This document shows, one piece after another, positions 25,830 through 34,402 of a DNA stretch of 64,000 bases. The stretch lies in contig NZ_JPLE01000020.1 of assembly GCF_001010415.1 (NCBI RefSeq), positions 1-64,000 on the forward strand. The letters are read 5' to 3'. Source of the DNA: Xanthomonas pisi DSM 18956 (GTDB lineage Bacteria; Pseudomonadota; Gammaproteobacteria; Xanthomonadales; Xanthomonadaceae). The position numbers were made by a program, and so were the translations under genes. Below the pieces are notes generated by a model. That model was not told the DNA's origin. It saw nothing but the letters and a program-made list of their open reading frames with translations, and searched no databases. Positions within the stretch are counted from its first letter, which is position 1. Each line of letters opens with the position of its first letter.

Positions 25830-25862
25830 CCGGCCAAATGAGAGGGGCTCTCATTTGGCCGG
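25830..25862. terminator. Long hairpin between the ABC transporter and fpr
   Basis: A perfect 15-bp stem (25830-25844 with 25848-25862) with a GGG loop, 46 bp upstream of the fpr start. It could end the ABC transcript, which runs in the same direction, or act in the fpr leader. Confidence 0.5.
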
Positions 25863-25984
25863 CCGGGATTCGGGAGTCGGGATTGGGGATTCGCAAGAGC
25901 AGATCCTGGGTCCTGGACGCATCGGGCTCGCGGATGAGCCGGCAGCTCTTACCAATCCCCAATCCCGAATGCCGATTCCCGGCC
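25861..25984. repeat. Inverted pair of gggattgggg-type intergenic repeats
   Basis: A 40-bp arm GGCCGGGATTCGGGA...AAGAGC (25861-25900) is mirrored by its imperfect reverse complement (25945-25984). The right arm touches the ABC stop codon. Such GGGATTGGGG sequences are dispersed in Xanthomonas intergenic DNA. Confidence 0.75.
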
Positions 25985-27865
25985 TCACCGATACCCCGCC
26001 GCCTGCAACTCGAACAGCTCCGCATAGCGCCCGCCCTGGGCCATCAGTTCGGCATGGGTGCCGTTGGCTTCGATGCGGCCGGCGGCCAGCACCAGGATGC
26101 GGTCGGCCATGCGCACGCTGGAGAAGCGGTGCGAGATCAGCACCGCGGTGCGGTTGTCCGACAGTTCCTTGAAGCGCTGGAACACCTCGAACTCGCTGCG
26201 CGCATCCAGTGCGGCGGTGGGTTCGTCCAGGATCATCAGCTGCGCATCGCGCATGTAGGCGCGTGCGATGGCGATCTTCTGCCACTGCCCGCCGGACAGA
26301 TCCACGCTGTTCTTGAAGCGTCGGCCGATCAATTGGTCGTAGCCATCGGGCAGGCTGTCGATCAGCTCGCCGGCCATTGCGCGCTGCGCAGCGGCCTGGA
26401 TGCGCGGCGTATCGTCCATCGCATCGACCTGGCCCACGCCGATGTTCTCGCCCACGCTCAGGTGGTAGCGCACGAAGTCCTGAAAGATTACCCCCAGGTT
26501 GGCGCGCAGATCGTCCAGGTCGTAGTCGCGCAGGTCCTGCCCATCGAGCAGGATGCGGCCTTCGTCCGGGTCGTACAGCCGCGCCAGCAGCTTGACCAGG
26601 GTGGTCTTGCCGGCGCCGTTTTCGCCGACCAGCGCCAGCACTTCGCCGGCGCGCAGTTCGAAATCCAGGTGCCGCACCGTCCATTGCTCGGCGTCCGGAT
26701 AACGGAAGCCCACGTCCTCGAACACGAAGCCCTGACGGATCGGGCGCGGCACCGGCAAGGCATTGGGGCGCGAGCGGATCTCCGGCACGATGTTGAAGAA
26801 CGAGTACAGATCGTCCAGATACAAGGCCTGGCCGGCGACCTGCGAAAAGCCGATCAACAGGCCTTCCAGCAACTGACGCAGGCGCAGGAAACTGCCGGCC
26901 AGAAAGGTCAGATCGCCGATGCTGAAATCGCCACGCACCGTGCGCCAGGCGATGTAGCCGTAGGCCATGTAGTAGCCCAAGGTGCCCAGCGCCGCCAGCA
27001 ACGCTCCCCACAACGCACGCTTGCGCGCCAGTGCGCGGTTGGCCTGGAAGAACTTGTCGGCCAGGCGCCGGTACCGCGCGATCAGGAAGCGATGCAGGTT
27101 GAGGATCTTGACTTCTTTTGCGGTCTCCACGCTGGCGCCGACCTGGCGCAGGTAGTCGAGCTGGCGGCGCTCCGGCGTCCACTGGAAGTTGAGCGAATAG
27201 CCCAGCGCATTGAAGTGTGCCTCGCCGATGAAGGCCGGGATCAGCGCGATCGCCAGCAGCACGATCAACCACGGCGCATACACCACCAGGCCCACCGCCA
27301 GGCTGACCACGGTGATGGCGTCCTGCACCTGGCCGAACAATTGGCTCATCAGGTTCATGCGGTTCATGGTCTGGCGCCGCGCGCGATCGAGCTTGTCCTG
27401 GCGGTCGGGGTCTTCGAAGTCTTCCAGATCTAATTGGGCGGCATGTTCCATCAGCCGCACGCTGGCAGCGTTGTTGAACAGCTCCGACAACAGCGCATCG
27501 GCATACCCGACCATGCGCCCGAGCAGATCCGAACCGATCGCCAGCGCCAGTTCCAGCGCCAGCAATTCCAGCAAGCGGTTCAAGCGTCCGCTGCTCAATG
27601 CCTGGGTCAGGGACTCGAACGCCGGCGGCTGGCCGACCAGGTGGATCGCCTCGTCGATGATCAATTTGCCGATATACAGCGTGGCCACCGGCATCAACGC
27701 GCGCAGCACGCGCAGACCGATACTGCTGGCGCTCAACCAGCGGCTGGTCTGCCAGATCTGGCGCAGGAACGGGGGCAGATTACGCAGCGCATCCAGGCGC
27801 TCGCGCAGGGTAGGGCCGGTACGGGGAGCGGCGGGCGCGGCGGCGCCGGAACGGGAAGCTGACAT
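25985..27865 (-). CDS. ABC exporter, fused membrane and ATPase domains
   Basis: 626 residues from ATG 27865. The N-terminal half (about 50-350) has about six membrane helices. The ATPase domain holds Walker A GENGAGKTT (about 420), the Q-loop, the signature LSGGQWQKIAIARAYM and Walker B LMILDEPTAALDA, followed by the H-loop ISHRF. It works as a homo- or heterodimer exporting lipids, peptides or drugs; the substrate cannot be predicted. A reading to 28039 is possible but adds no similarity. It is divergent from fumarase. Confidence 0.92.
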   Translation of the reverse strand: MSASRSGAAAPAAPRTGPTLRERLDALRNLPPFLRQIWQTSRWLSASSIGLRVLRALMPVATLYIGKLIIDEAIHLVGQPPAFESLTQALSSGRLNRLLELLALELALAIGSDLLGRMVGYADALLSELFNNAASVRLMEHAAQLDLEDFEDPDRQDKLDRARRQTMNRMNLMSQLFGQVQDAITVVSLAVGLVVYAPWLIVLLAIALIPAFIGEAHFNALGYSLNFQWTPERRQLDYLRQVGASVETAKEVKILNLHRFLIARYRRLADKFFQANRALARKRALWGALLAALGTLGYYMAYGYIAWRTVRGDFSIGDLTFLAGSFLRLRQLLEGLLIGFSQVAGQALYLDDLYSFFNIVPEIRSRPNALPVPRPIRQGFVFEDVGFRYPDAEQWTVRHLDFELRAGEVLALVGENGAGKTTLVKLLARLYDPDEGRILLDGQDLRDYDLDDLRANLGVIFQDFVRYHLSVGENIGVGQVDAMDDTPRIQAAAQRAMAGELIDSLPDGYDQLIGRRFKNSVDLSGGQWQKIAIARAYMRDAQLMILDEPTAALDARSEFEVFQRFKELSDNRTAVLISHRFSSVRMADRILVLAAGRIEANGTHAELMAQGGRYAELFELQAAGYR

Positions 27866-28104
27866 CGCGCTAGTGTGCCGCGCGCGGCGTGGGTGCGGGG
27901 TGTTGGGATGCTTGGCAACGGGCGATCGCGCGGTGCACAGGCCGGTCGCAGCGCGCTTGGCGGGGTCGGCACCGGCGGCGCGGCGCCCGTCCTGGCAGGC
28001 GCGCCCGCTCCATCTGTCGATCGCTGCGATTGATGCCACATCCGGCCGCGCCCGCGGTTTGCTCTAAAATATGCCGATTGCCCCCGCCAGCCGTAGAGCC
28101 AGCC

Positions 28105-29622
28105 GTGACCTCGATCAAGCAGGAAGACCTCATCCAGTCCGTCGCCGATGCGCTGCAGTACATCAGCTACTACCACCCGGTCGACTACATCAGGAATCTG
28201 TCCGCCGCCTACGAGCGCGAAGAATCGCCGGCCGCCAAGGACGCCATCGCGCAGATCCTGATCAATTCGCGCATGTGCGCCGAAGGCCACCGCCCGATCT
28301 GCCAGGACACCGGCATCGTCACCGTGTTCCTGGAAATCGGCATGAACGTGCGCTGGGACGACGCCACCATGGGCGTGGAAGACATGGTCAACGAAGGCGT
28401 GCGTCGCGCTTACAACCATCCCGACAACAAGCTGCGCGCCAGCGTGCTGGCCGACCCGGCCGGCAAGCGCGCCAATACCAAAGACAATACGCCGGCGGTG
28501 GTCAACACCAAGATCGTGCCCGGCGACCATCTCGAGGTGATCGTCGCGGCCAAGGGCGGCGGCTCGGAGGCCAAGAGCAAGTTCGCCATGCTCAACCCGT
28601 CCGATTCCATCGTCGACTGGGTGCTCAAGACCGTGCCGACCATGGGCGCCGGCTGGTGCCCGCCGGGCATGCTCGGCATCGGCATCGGCGGTACTGCCGA
28701 GAAGGCGATGCTGCTGGCCAAGGAGGCGCTGATGGAGCCGATCGACATCGTCGACCTGCAGGCGCGCGGTGCCTCCAATCGCGCCGAAGAACTGCGGCTG
28801 GAACTCTACGAAAAGGTCAACGCGCTCGGCATCGGCGCGCAGGGCCTGGGCGGCCTGACCACGGTGCTGGACATCAAGGTCAAGGATTACCCGACCCACG
28901 CCGCCAACCTGCCGGTGGCGTTGATTCCCAATTGCGCCGCCACCCGCCATGCGCATTTCACCCTGGACGGCAGTGGCCCGGTGATGCTGGACCCGCCGTC
29001 GCTGGAAGACTGGCCCAAGCTCACCTACAACCCGACCAATGCGCGCCGGGTGAATCTGGACACCATCACCCGCGAGGAAGTCGCCAGCTTCAAGCCGGGC
29101 GAAGTGGTGCTGCTCAACGGCAAGCTGCTGACCGGCCGCGACGCTGCGCACAAGCGCATGATCGACATGCTCAACCGCGGCGAAAGCCTGCCGGTGGATT
29201 TCACCAACCGCTTCATCTACTACGTCGGCCCGGTCGATCCGGTACGCGACGAGGTAGTGGGCCCGGCCGGCCCGACCACCGCCACGCGCATGGACAAGTT
29301 CACCCGCCAGATGCTGGAACAGACCGGCCTGCTCGGCATGGTCGGCAAGTCCGAGCGCGGCGATGCGGCCATCGATGCGATCCGCGACAACAAGGCCGTC
29401 TACCTGATGGCGGTCGGCGGGTCGGCGTATCTGGTGTCCAAGGCGATCAAGGCCGCGCGCGTGCTGGCCTTCGAAGACCTGGGTATGGAGGCGATCTACG
29501 AATTCGAGGTCAAGGACATGCCGGTCACCGTGGCGGTGGATTCCACCGGCGAATCGGTGCACAAGACCGGCCCGCGCCAATGGCAATCGCGCATCGGCAA
29601 GATTCCGGTCGTGGTGGAATAA
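28105..29622 (+). CDS. Class I (iron-sulfur) fumarate hydratase
   Basis: 505 residues from GTG 28105 (MTSIKQEDLIQSVADALQ). It is the oxygen-sensitive [4Fe-4S] fumarase of the TCA cycle, converting fumarate to malate. The N-terminal alpha region has the cluster Cys in GHRPICQDTG and the AKGGGSEAKSKFAML motif. Further cluster cysteines are in GAGWCPPGMLGIGIGG and PNCAATRH. The C-terminal beta region (from about 330) contains VLLNGKLLTGRDAAHKRM and the late GRDAAH-type mitochondrial-type motif. An in-frame ATG at 28033 lies upstream but carries unrelated sequence; a -10-like TAAAAT at 28065 sits between them, favouring the GTG. Confidence 0.93.
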   Translation: MTSIKQEDLIQSVADALQYISYYHPVDYIRNLSAAYEREESPAAKDAIAQILINSRMCAEGHRPICQDTGIVTVFLEIGMNVRWDDATMGVEDMVNEGVRRAYNHPDNKLRASVLADPAGKRANTKDNTPAVVNTKIVPGDHLEVIVAAKGGGSEAKSKFAMLNPSDSIVDWVLKTVPTMGAGWCPPGMLGIGIGGTAEKAMLLAKEALMEPIDIVDLQARGASNRAEELRLELYEKVNALGIGAQGLGGLTTVLDIKVKDYPTHAANLPVALIPNCAATRHAHFTLDGSGPVMLDPPSLEDWPKLTYNPTNARRVNLDTITREEVASFKPGEVVLLNGKLLTGRDAAHKRMIDMLNRGESLPVDFTNRFIYYVGPVDPVRDEVVGPAGPTTATRMDKFTRQMLEQTGLLGMVGKSERGDAAIDAIRDNKAVYLMAVGGSAYLVSKAIKAARVLAFEDLGMEAIYEFEVKDMPVTVAVDSTGESVHKTGPRQWQSRIGKIPVVVE

Positions 29623-29955
29623 CGGCAGTCGCAACCGGCCGCGCAGACCGTCGGCGCGGCGGTCTGCGCACGTTGGCGGAACAAGCGCGCAGACGCGCGC
29701 GTTTTCCGCATCCGCTGCATCCGCCTGACGACTGTGCGCGACAGTGCGCGCGTCAGCCGTGGTTGGAACGGCGAGGCGATGGCATGCCTTGCCGTTTGCT
29801 TGCAGGTCACCCGGCAGATGCAGCCAGGTACCGGCAGCGGGTCCAGTGCCGTCGGAGAGGCGGCATCTGCGATCTCTCGTCAGGGAAGACAGGCGTGGCT
29901 GCACGGGAACCGGCTATGCTCGCCGTACCCGCCGTTGGTCTTGAGGAGAACAGGA
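29623..29955. other. 333-bp gap after fumarase
   Basis: It contains a 10-bp GC-rich hairpin at 29641-29669 (GCGCAGACCG and CGGTCTGCGC) that may end the fumarase transcript, and otherwise no gene I can support. An in-frame extension of the next gene runs through it but lacks a ribosome-binding site. Confidence 0.4.
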
Positions 29956-30381
29956 ATGCTCCGACTCGTCTGCGTCGCGCTGTTGTCGTGCCTGAGCCTG
30001 AGCTCGGCGGCGCAGCAGCAGAAGGCACCCACGGTGCTGTTTCCCTCGCGCAACTACGCGCCGCCACCTGCCGCCCCGGTGCCATTCGCAGAGCGTAATC
30101 CGCTCAAGACAGGCGACGCTGCGACACGCTTCAATGGCCCCTCGGCTGCGGATCGCTGTATCGCGCAGTGCAATAGCAGCGCTCGACAATGCCGCGCCGA
30201 CCGGCCCAGCGAGTCCAGTTGCAGCAGCAGGGCAGCGCCGCGCGGAAAGCGCTGCGACGACGTGCAGAATCCGGCGCAACGAGCCAACTGCATGGCGCAG
30301 GTCTTCGATTGCACCCAGCAAAGCGACGACAATCACTGCGAACCGCGCAAGCTCGCCTGCCTGCGCGCCTGTACCAACTGA
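29956..30381 (+). CDS. Small Cys-rich exported protein of unknown function
   Basis: 141 residues from ATG 29956, preceded by GAGGAGAACAGGA. A signal peptide (about 1-19, LLSCLSLSSAAQ) leads to a Pro-rich stretch (about 22-45) and then a Cys-rich C-terminal half with CIAQCNSSARQC, CSSRAAPRGKRCDD, CMAQVFDC and CEPRKLACLRACTN. The 11-12 cysteines in pairs suggest several disulfides in the periplasm. I do not recognise the family. The GST gene starts 13 bp after its stop. Confidence 0.72.
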   Translation: MLRLVCVALLSCLSLSSAAQQQKAPTVLFPSRNYAPPPAAPVPFAERNPLKTGDAATRFNGPSAADRCIAQCNSSARQCRADRPSESSCSSRAAPRGKRCDDVQNPAQRANCMAQVFDCTQQSDDNHCEPRKLACLRACTN

Positions 30382-30394
30382 CCCGAGACCCCGC

Positions 30395-31030
30395 ATGGCC
30401 GCCACGCTCTACCACACCCCCAGTACCGCCGCCCTGGTCCTCCATTGGCTGTTGATCGAACTGGACGTTGCGCACGTACTGCATCCGCTGGATTTCGAAC
30501 GCGGCGAGCAAAAGGCGCCGGAGTATCTGGCGCTCAACCCGGCCGGGGTGGTGCCGACCCTGGTGCTGGACGGGCAGGTCCTCACCGAAGCGGCCGCCAT
30601 CGTCATGCACCTGGCCGATCTCTACCCGCACGCCGGGTTGGCGCCGCCGGTCGCCACGCCCGAGCGCGCGGCGTACTCCACGTGGATGTTTTTCTGCGCC
30701 AATACCTTGCAGCCGGCGTATCGCGCCTGGTTCTACCCGCACGAGCCGGCCGGCGCCGCGCACGTCGATGCAGCGCAGGCGCAAGCACGCAACAAGCTGG
30801 AAGCGGCCTGGACCCAGGTCGATGCGCATCTGCAGGCACACGGGCCGTATCTGCTCGGCCAGACGCTATCGGCCGCCGATTTCATGCTGACCATGTTGAT
30901 GCGCTGGTCGCGCAACATGCCGCGTCCGACCGATACCTGGCCGGCGCTGAAGGCGCATGCGCAGCGTATGAAGGCGCGCCCGGCGTTTCAGGAAACCTAT
31001 CGTCGCGAGGGTATAGCGGACTGGACCTGA
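30395..31030 (+). CDS. Glutathione S-transferase family protein
   Basis: 211 residues. The thioredoxin-like N-terminus (1-75) has TPSTAALVLHWLLIELD, with Ser in the usual position for glutathione thiol activation, and PAGVVPTLVLDGQVLTEAAAIVMHLADLYP, the cis-Pro and glutathione-binding Glu/Ser region (here EAA). The all-helical C-terminal domain includes LLGQTLSAADFMLTML with the N-capping Asp. It conjugates glutathione to electrophiles or acts as a thiol reductase. It is probably co-transcribed with the Cys-rich protein upstream. Confidence 0.92.
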   Translation: MAATLYHTPSTAALVLHWLLIELDVAHVLHPLDFERGEQKAPEYLALNPAGVVPTLVLDGQVLTEAAAIVMHLADLYPHAGLAPPVATPERAAYSTWMFFCANTLQPAYRAWFYPHEPAGAAHVDAAQAQARNKLEAAWTQVDAHLQAHGPYLLGQTLSAADFMLTMLMRWSRNMPRPTDTWPALKAHAQRMKARPAFQETYRREGIADWT

Positions 31031-31141
31031 ACCCGCGGCGCGTGGGCGCGAAGTCATGTCCGGATAACCTCCCTGGTAGGCATTTGCCGCGCCGGCCGCG
31101 TAGTAGCATCGCGAGACCAACCAGAGAGCAGGGGCTCGTCC

Positions 31142-31858
31142 ATGTCGCATTCCGCATCCCGCCGAAAATTGCTGCAGTGCGCCTGTTGCGCGCCGATCGC
31201 GGCCGCTGCCGCATCCCTCCCGTTCGCGGTACGCGCGGCGGCACCCTCGAAAAAGACCGATCTCAACGCCGAACAGGCGCTGCAGGTGCTGCGCGACGGA
31301 AACGCGGCCTTCGTCGAGAATCGCCCCAAAAAGGTCATTTCCGACAGCAAGCGGCGTCTGGAACTGGCGCTCGGGCAGACTCCCTTCGTGATCCTGGTGT
31401 CGTGCTCGGACTCGCGCGTGCCGCCGGAGCTGCTGTTCGGCCGCGGCCTGGGTGAGATGTTCATCGTGCGCAACGCCGGTAATACCGTGGACACCACCGC
31501 GCTTGGGTCGATCGAATATGCGGTGAGCCAGCTCGGCGTGCCGCTGGTGGTGGTGATGGGCCACGAAAGTTGCGGCGCAGTGGCGGCTGCGGTGTCGGTT
31601 GTCGAACAGAATGCCTTCTTTCCCGGCGCGATCGGCTCCATGATCGAACCCATCGTCCCGGCCGTGCTGGCCGCCAAGAGCAAGGGCGGCGACGACCTGC
31701 TCGCCGCCTCGGTCAAGGCCAACGTCAAGCGCACTGTCGATCGCCTGCGCGGCGCCTCCGAACCGGCATTGCTCGAACCGCTGCGCACAGGCGCATGTCG
31801 GGTGGTGGGCGCCTACTACACGTTGAAGGACGGCAAGGTGGATTTCTTCGACGTCTGA
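31142..31858 (+). CDS. Tat-exported beta-carbonic anhydrase
   Basis: 238 residues. The zinc ligands of beta-class carbonic anhydrase are Cys88, His141 and Cys144, in SCSDSRVPPELLF (Asp90-Arg92 dyad) and MGHESCGA. It interconverts CO2 and bicarbonate. The N-terminus MSHSASRRKLLQCACCAP with a following hydrophobic stretch (about 14-30) looks like a twin-arginine export signal, so the enzyme is likely periplasmic. Most bacterial beta-enzymes are cytoplasmic, though exported versions exist. A strong terminator follows at 31926. Confidence 0.93.
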   Translation: MSHSASRRKLLQCACCAPIAAAAASLPFAVRAAAPSKKTDLNAEQALQVLRDGNAAFVENRPKKVISDSKRRLELALGQTPFVILVSCSDSRVPPELLFGRGLGEMFIVRNAGNTVDTTALGSIEYAVSQLGVPLVVVMGHESCGAVAAAVSVVEQNAFFPGAIGSMIEPIVPAVLAAKSKGGDDLLAASVKANVKRTVDRLRGASEPALLEPLRTGACRVVGAYYTLKDGKVDFFDV

Positions 31859-31925
31859 GTCGCCGCCTGAAACAGGGCGGCAGCGTCTTCCGCCGTCCCT
31901 GTTTGCGTGCGGTAACCGCGACACA

Positions 31926-31953
31926 AAAAAGCCGGCATCGCTGCCGGCTTTTT
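31926..31953. terminator. Bidirectional intrinsic terminator between carbonic anhydrase and pldA
   Basis: AAAAA-GCCGGCA-TCGC-TGCCGGC-TTTTT forms a strong stem with A- and T-runs on either side. It serves two convergent genes. Confidence 0.85.
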
Positions 31954-32040
31954 CATTGCAGTCCCCCACATCGCTCAGGTCGACACAGACTCCAGCGCGT
32001 GGTCAGGCTGCGACAGGCGTTATCCGTACCGCCAGCGCCG

Positions 32041-33171
32041 TCAGAACCACTCCAGCAACGACACGCCCAGGCCGATGTAGGTGGCCTTGTGGTTGTAGTC
32101 GATCAGGCTTTCGCCGTAGCCGTCGAACACCTGCACATGGCCGCGCAGCAGGTTGGTGATGGGGAAGCCGTAATCTAGCTGCACCGAACCGTGCGAGCGG
32201 TCGCCGCCACGCAGCGAATGCCGCGCGATCAACGCAAATTCGTGGCCGTCCTTGTTGTAGACCAGGGTCGCGTCGCCGCGGCCCATGTAATCCTCGATGT
32301 CGGGATTGTTGTCGTCGGCACGGTCTTCCTTGATGCGGAACCACGGGCGCAGCGTCAGCGCCCAGTTTTCGCGATCCAGGCCGATGTTGAGGATCACCCG
32401 GTTCCAGGAGCGCGACAGCGGATCTTCGCGGCCGTTGGACATGTGGTTGAGGCTGATGCCGCTCATGCGGCCCTTCCAGCCGAACAGGCTGTAGTTGTTG
32501 CGGAACACCAGCATCGCTTCCGGCTCGTAATTGGTTTCGCGGAACGGGCGCGAGGCATCGGTGTTGTAGGCCTGCCAACGCGAACTCTGGGTGTAGCCCA
32601 TCCAGATGTCGCCGTTGTCGCCGAACAGGTCTTCGACCACCTTGGTCTTGAAGCTCAGCTGGAACTTCAACTCGGCGCTATCCAGTTGCTGTGGCGTGCT
32701 GACCGAGTTGGCCGGGTTCGGCGATTGTGGCGTACGGTTGGTGTCGCTGGTCCAGAACGCCGGCAGCAGATAGACCGGCTTGTAGCCACGCAGCTGGAAC
32801 GTGCCCAGCTTGGAGTCCTTGGCCAGTTCCCAGCGGCGATCCAGCAGCGAACCGCGGCCGGCATTGGCGACCGCTTCTTCCTTCGGCTGGTCCTGGCCGT
32901 CGGCGCGGAAGAAATCGCCCATGCGGCTGATCTTGCGGGTGTCGTCCGCCTTGGCGGCCTGCTTGGCCAACTGCGCTGCGGCATCTGCCTCCTGCACAGC
33001 CTGCGGGGTATAACCCAGCGCCTGGTCGTAGCACGCCAGGCGCGCGGCATCCGAAGTCACGGAGGTACAGGCCTGCGGCGACGCCGGCTGCGGAGCGATT
33101 TCCTGGCCATGCGCCAGTGGCGCAGCGGCCAGGGCGATCAGCATCAGGGGACGGGTGCGGTGCTTGGGCAT
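32041..33171 (-). CDS. pldA: Outer-membrane phospholipase A (OMPLA)
   Basis: 376 residues from ATG 33171, with a signal peptide ending PLAHGQ. The OMPLA catalytic triad is complete: His243 and Ser245 in LNHMSNGREDP, and Asn257 in SRSWNR, with the same spacing as E. coli His142-Ser144-Asn156. The region 25-120 is a longer N-terminal extension than in E. coli, including a Cys pair and a charged helix (about 60-100). The C-terminal barrel ends in an aromatic residue (LEWF), as outer-membrane barrels do. It hydrolyses phospholipids that reach the outer leaflet. A longer frame to 33333 is not needed. Confidence 0.94.
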   Translation of the reverse strand: MPKHRTRPLMLIALAAAPLAHGQEIAPQPASPQACTSVTSDAARLACYDQALGYTPQAVQEADAAAQLAKQAAKADDTRKISRMGDFFRADGQDQPKEEAVANAGRGSLLDRRWELAKDSKLGTFQLRGYKPVYLLPAFWTSDTNRTPQSPNPANSVSTPQQLDSAELKFQLSFKTKVVEDLFGDNGDIWMGYTQSSRWQAYNTDASRPFRETNYEPEAMLVFRNNYSLFGWKGRMSGISLNHMSNGREDPLSRSWNRVILNIGLDRENWALTLRPWFRIKEDRADDNNPDIEDYMGRGDATLVYNKDGHEFALIARHSLRGGDRSHGSVQLDYGFPITNLLRGHVQVFDGYGESLIDYNHKATYIGLGVSLLEWF

Positions 33172-33381
33172 GGGCAGTCTGGCCGAGTGTAGGCGCCAGG
33201 CAGGCGCGTCAGGCGCGTAGCTTAACGGTCGCGTCTGCATACGCCGTGTGTACACGGCGGCATAACATCTATGGCGTTGCGACCAGGCGGGTGTCGCTAC
33301 GCTGGTGGGGCGTTGCTGAGACCCGGTCTGCACGCCCGGTGCGACAGCGGCCGTGCCGGCCCGGGATCTGCAATGGATGGG

Positions 33382-33867
33382 TCAGAAGAACCAGGCGATC
33401 GCAAACACGCCCAACATGCACATGCCCAGGGCCAGCTTGGTGGCCGTGCCCAGCATGATGCCGACCCAGGTGCCGAAGCCGACCTTGGTGGCCTGGCCGG
33501 TCTTGCGGGTCTGGTAGTACTCGCCCAACCACGCGCCGGCGAACGGGCCGACGAACAAGCCGATCGGCATGAAGAAAATCCCGGCGATGGCACCGATCAC
33601 CGACCCCCACATCGCCATCTTGCTGGCTCCCACGCGCTGCGCGCCGTAGAGGGTGGCGAGGAAGTCGATGACGAACGACAGTGCGGTGATCAACCCGAGT
33701 AGCACCAGCGCGACCCAGCCGACATGGGTGAACCCGTCTGCCCAGGCCGCCACCAACAGTCCGGCAAAGACCAGCGGCAAGCCCGGCAGTGCGGGCAGGA
33801 TGACGCCGGCAAGACCCACCAGCACCAGCACGCCAGCCAGCACGTAATAAACGACAGTCGTGTCCAT
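33382..33867 (-). CDS. DUF456-family membrane protein
   Basis: 161 residues with four to five hydrophobic segments. The Gly-rich pattern LVGLAGVILPALPGLPLVFAGLLVAAWADGF and GSVIGAIAGIFFMPIGLFVGPFAGAWLGEYY are the DUF456 hallmarks. No function is established for the family. It stands alone, divergent from the cold-shock gene with a 228-bp shared gap that contains the csp promoter and leader. Confidence 0.92.
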   Translation of the reverse strand: MDTTVVYYVLAGVLVLVGLAGVILPALPGLPLVFAGLLVAAWADGFTHVGWVALVLLGLITALSFVIDFLATLYGAQRVGASKMAMWGSVIGAIAGIFFMPIGLFVGPFAGAWLGEYYQTRKTGQATKVGFGTWVGIMLGTATKLALGMCMLGVFAIAWFF

Positions 33868-33919
33868 GATGGTCTAGAAATGTCCTGTTTCAGGCTTGAC
33901 AAAAACGCGCAAAGAGTGC

Positions 33920-33948
33920 TTGAAAATTCGTTTTGTGCGGGTTAAGTT
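33920..33948 (+). promoter_or_regulatory. Likely promoter of the cold-shock gene
   Basis: TTGAAA (33920-33925), 17 bp, TAAGTT (33943-33948). Transcription would begin near 33955, leaving a leader of about 140 nt. A second -35-like TTGACA lies at 33896. The call is by eye. Confidence 0.5.
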
Positions 33949-34095
33949 GCAGCCGCTGCTGTTTGCAAAGGTCACCGTGAATCGTGGCCTGATGCGGTAG
34001 ATCGCCCGATCCGCTACATCCTTGTACCTCGCTTCCTCCTTGCAATCACAGCTGCCACCGCCAGTCCATCACAGTGTCGTAGGGAGTCAGTCGAG

Positions 34096-34311
34096 ATGTC
34101 CAACATCGAACGCGAGAATGGTGTCGTGAAGTGGTTCAACGATGCCAAGGGCTTTGGATTCATCAGCCGCGAAAACGGCGAAGACGTCTTCGTCCATTTC
34201 CGCGCCATCCAGATCCAGGGCTTCAAGAGTCTCAAGGAGGGGCAGAAGGTCAGCTTCACCGTCGTGCAAGGCCAGAAGGGCCTGCAGGCCGATGCGGTGC
34301 AGGTGGTCTGA
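34096..34311 (+). CDS. Cold-shock protein (CspA family)
   Basis: 71 residues, a single cold-shock domain. The RNA-binding motifs are KGFGFI (RNP1, residues 18-23) and VFVHF (RNP2, 31-36). It binds single-stranded RNA or DNA and melts secondary structure, at low temperature or as a housekeeping chaperone. A ribosome-binding site AGGGAG precedes the ATG. The long leader (about 140 nt) fits temperature-responsive csp genes. A strong terminator at 34348 ends the single-gene unit. Confidence 0.96.
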   Translation: MSNIERENGVVKWFNDAKGFGFISRENGEDVFVHFRAIQIQGFKSLKEGQKVSFTVVQGQKGLQADAVQVV

Positions 34312-34347
34312 GCCGCTGCAGTGCGGGTGATGCCTCACGCGCCCAGC

Positions 34348-34373
34348 AAAAAGGCCCGTTACCGGGCCTTTTT
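34348..34373 (+). terminator. Intrinsic terminator after the cold-shock gene
   Basis: AAAAAGGCCCG-TTAC-CGGGCCTTTTT: a strong stem followed by five T residues, 37 bp after the stop. Confidence 0.9.
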
Positions 34374-34402
34374 GTTGTCCGCACCTTGGTGGCAGCCGCT
34401 GC

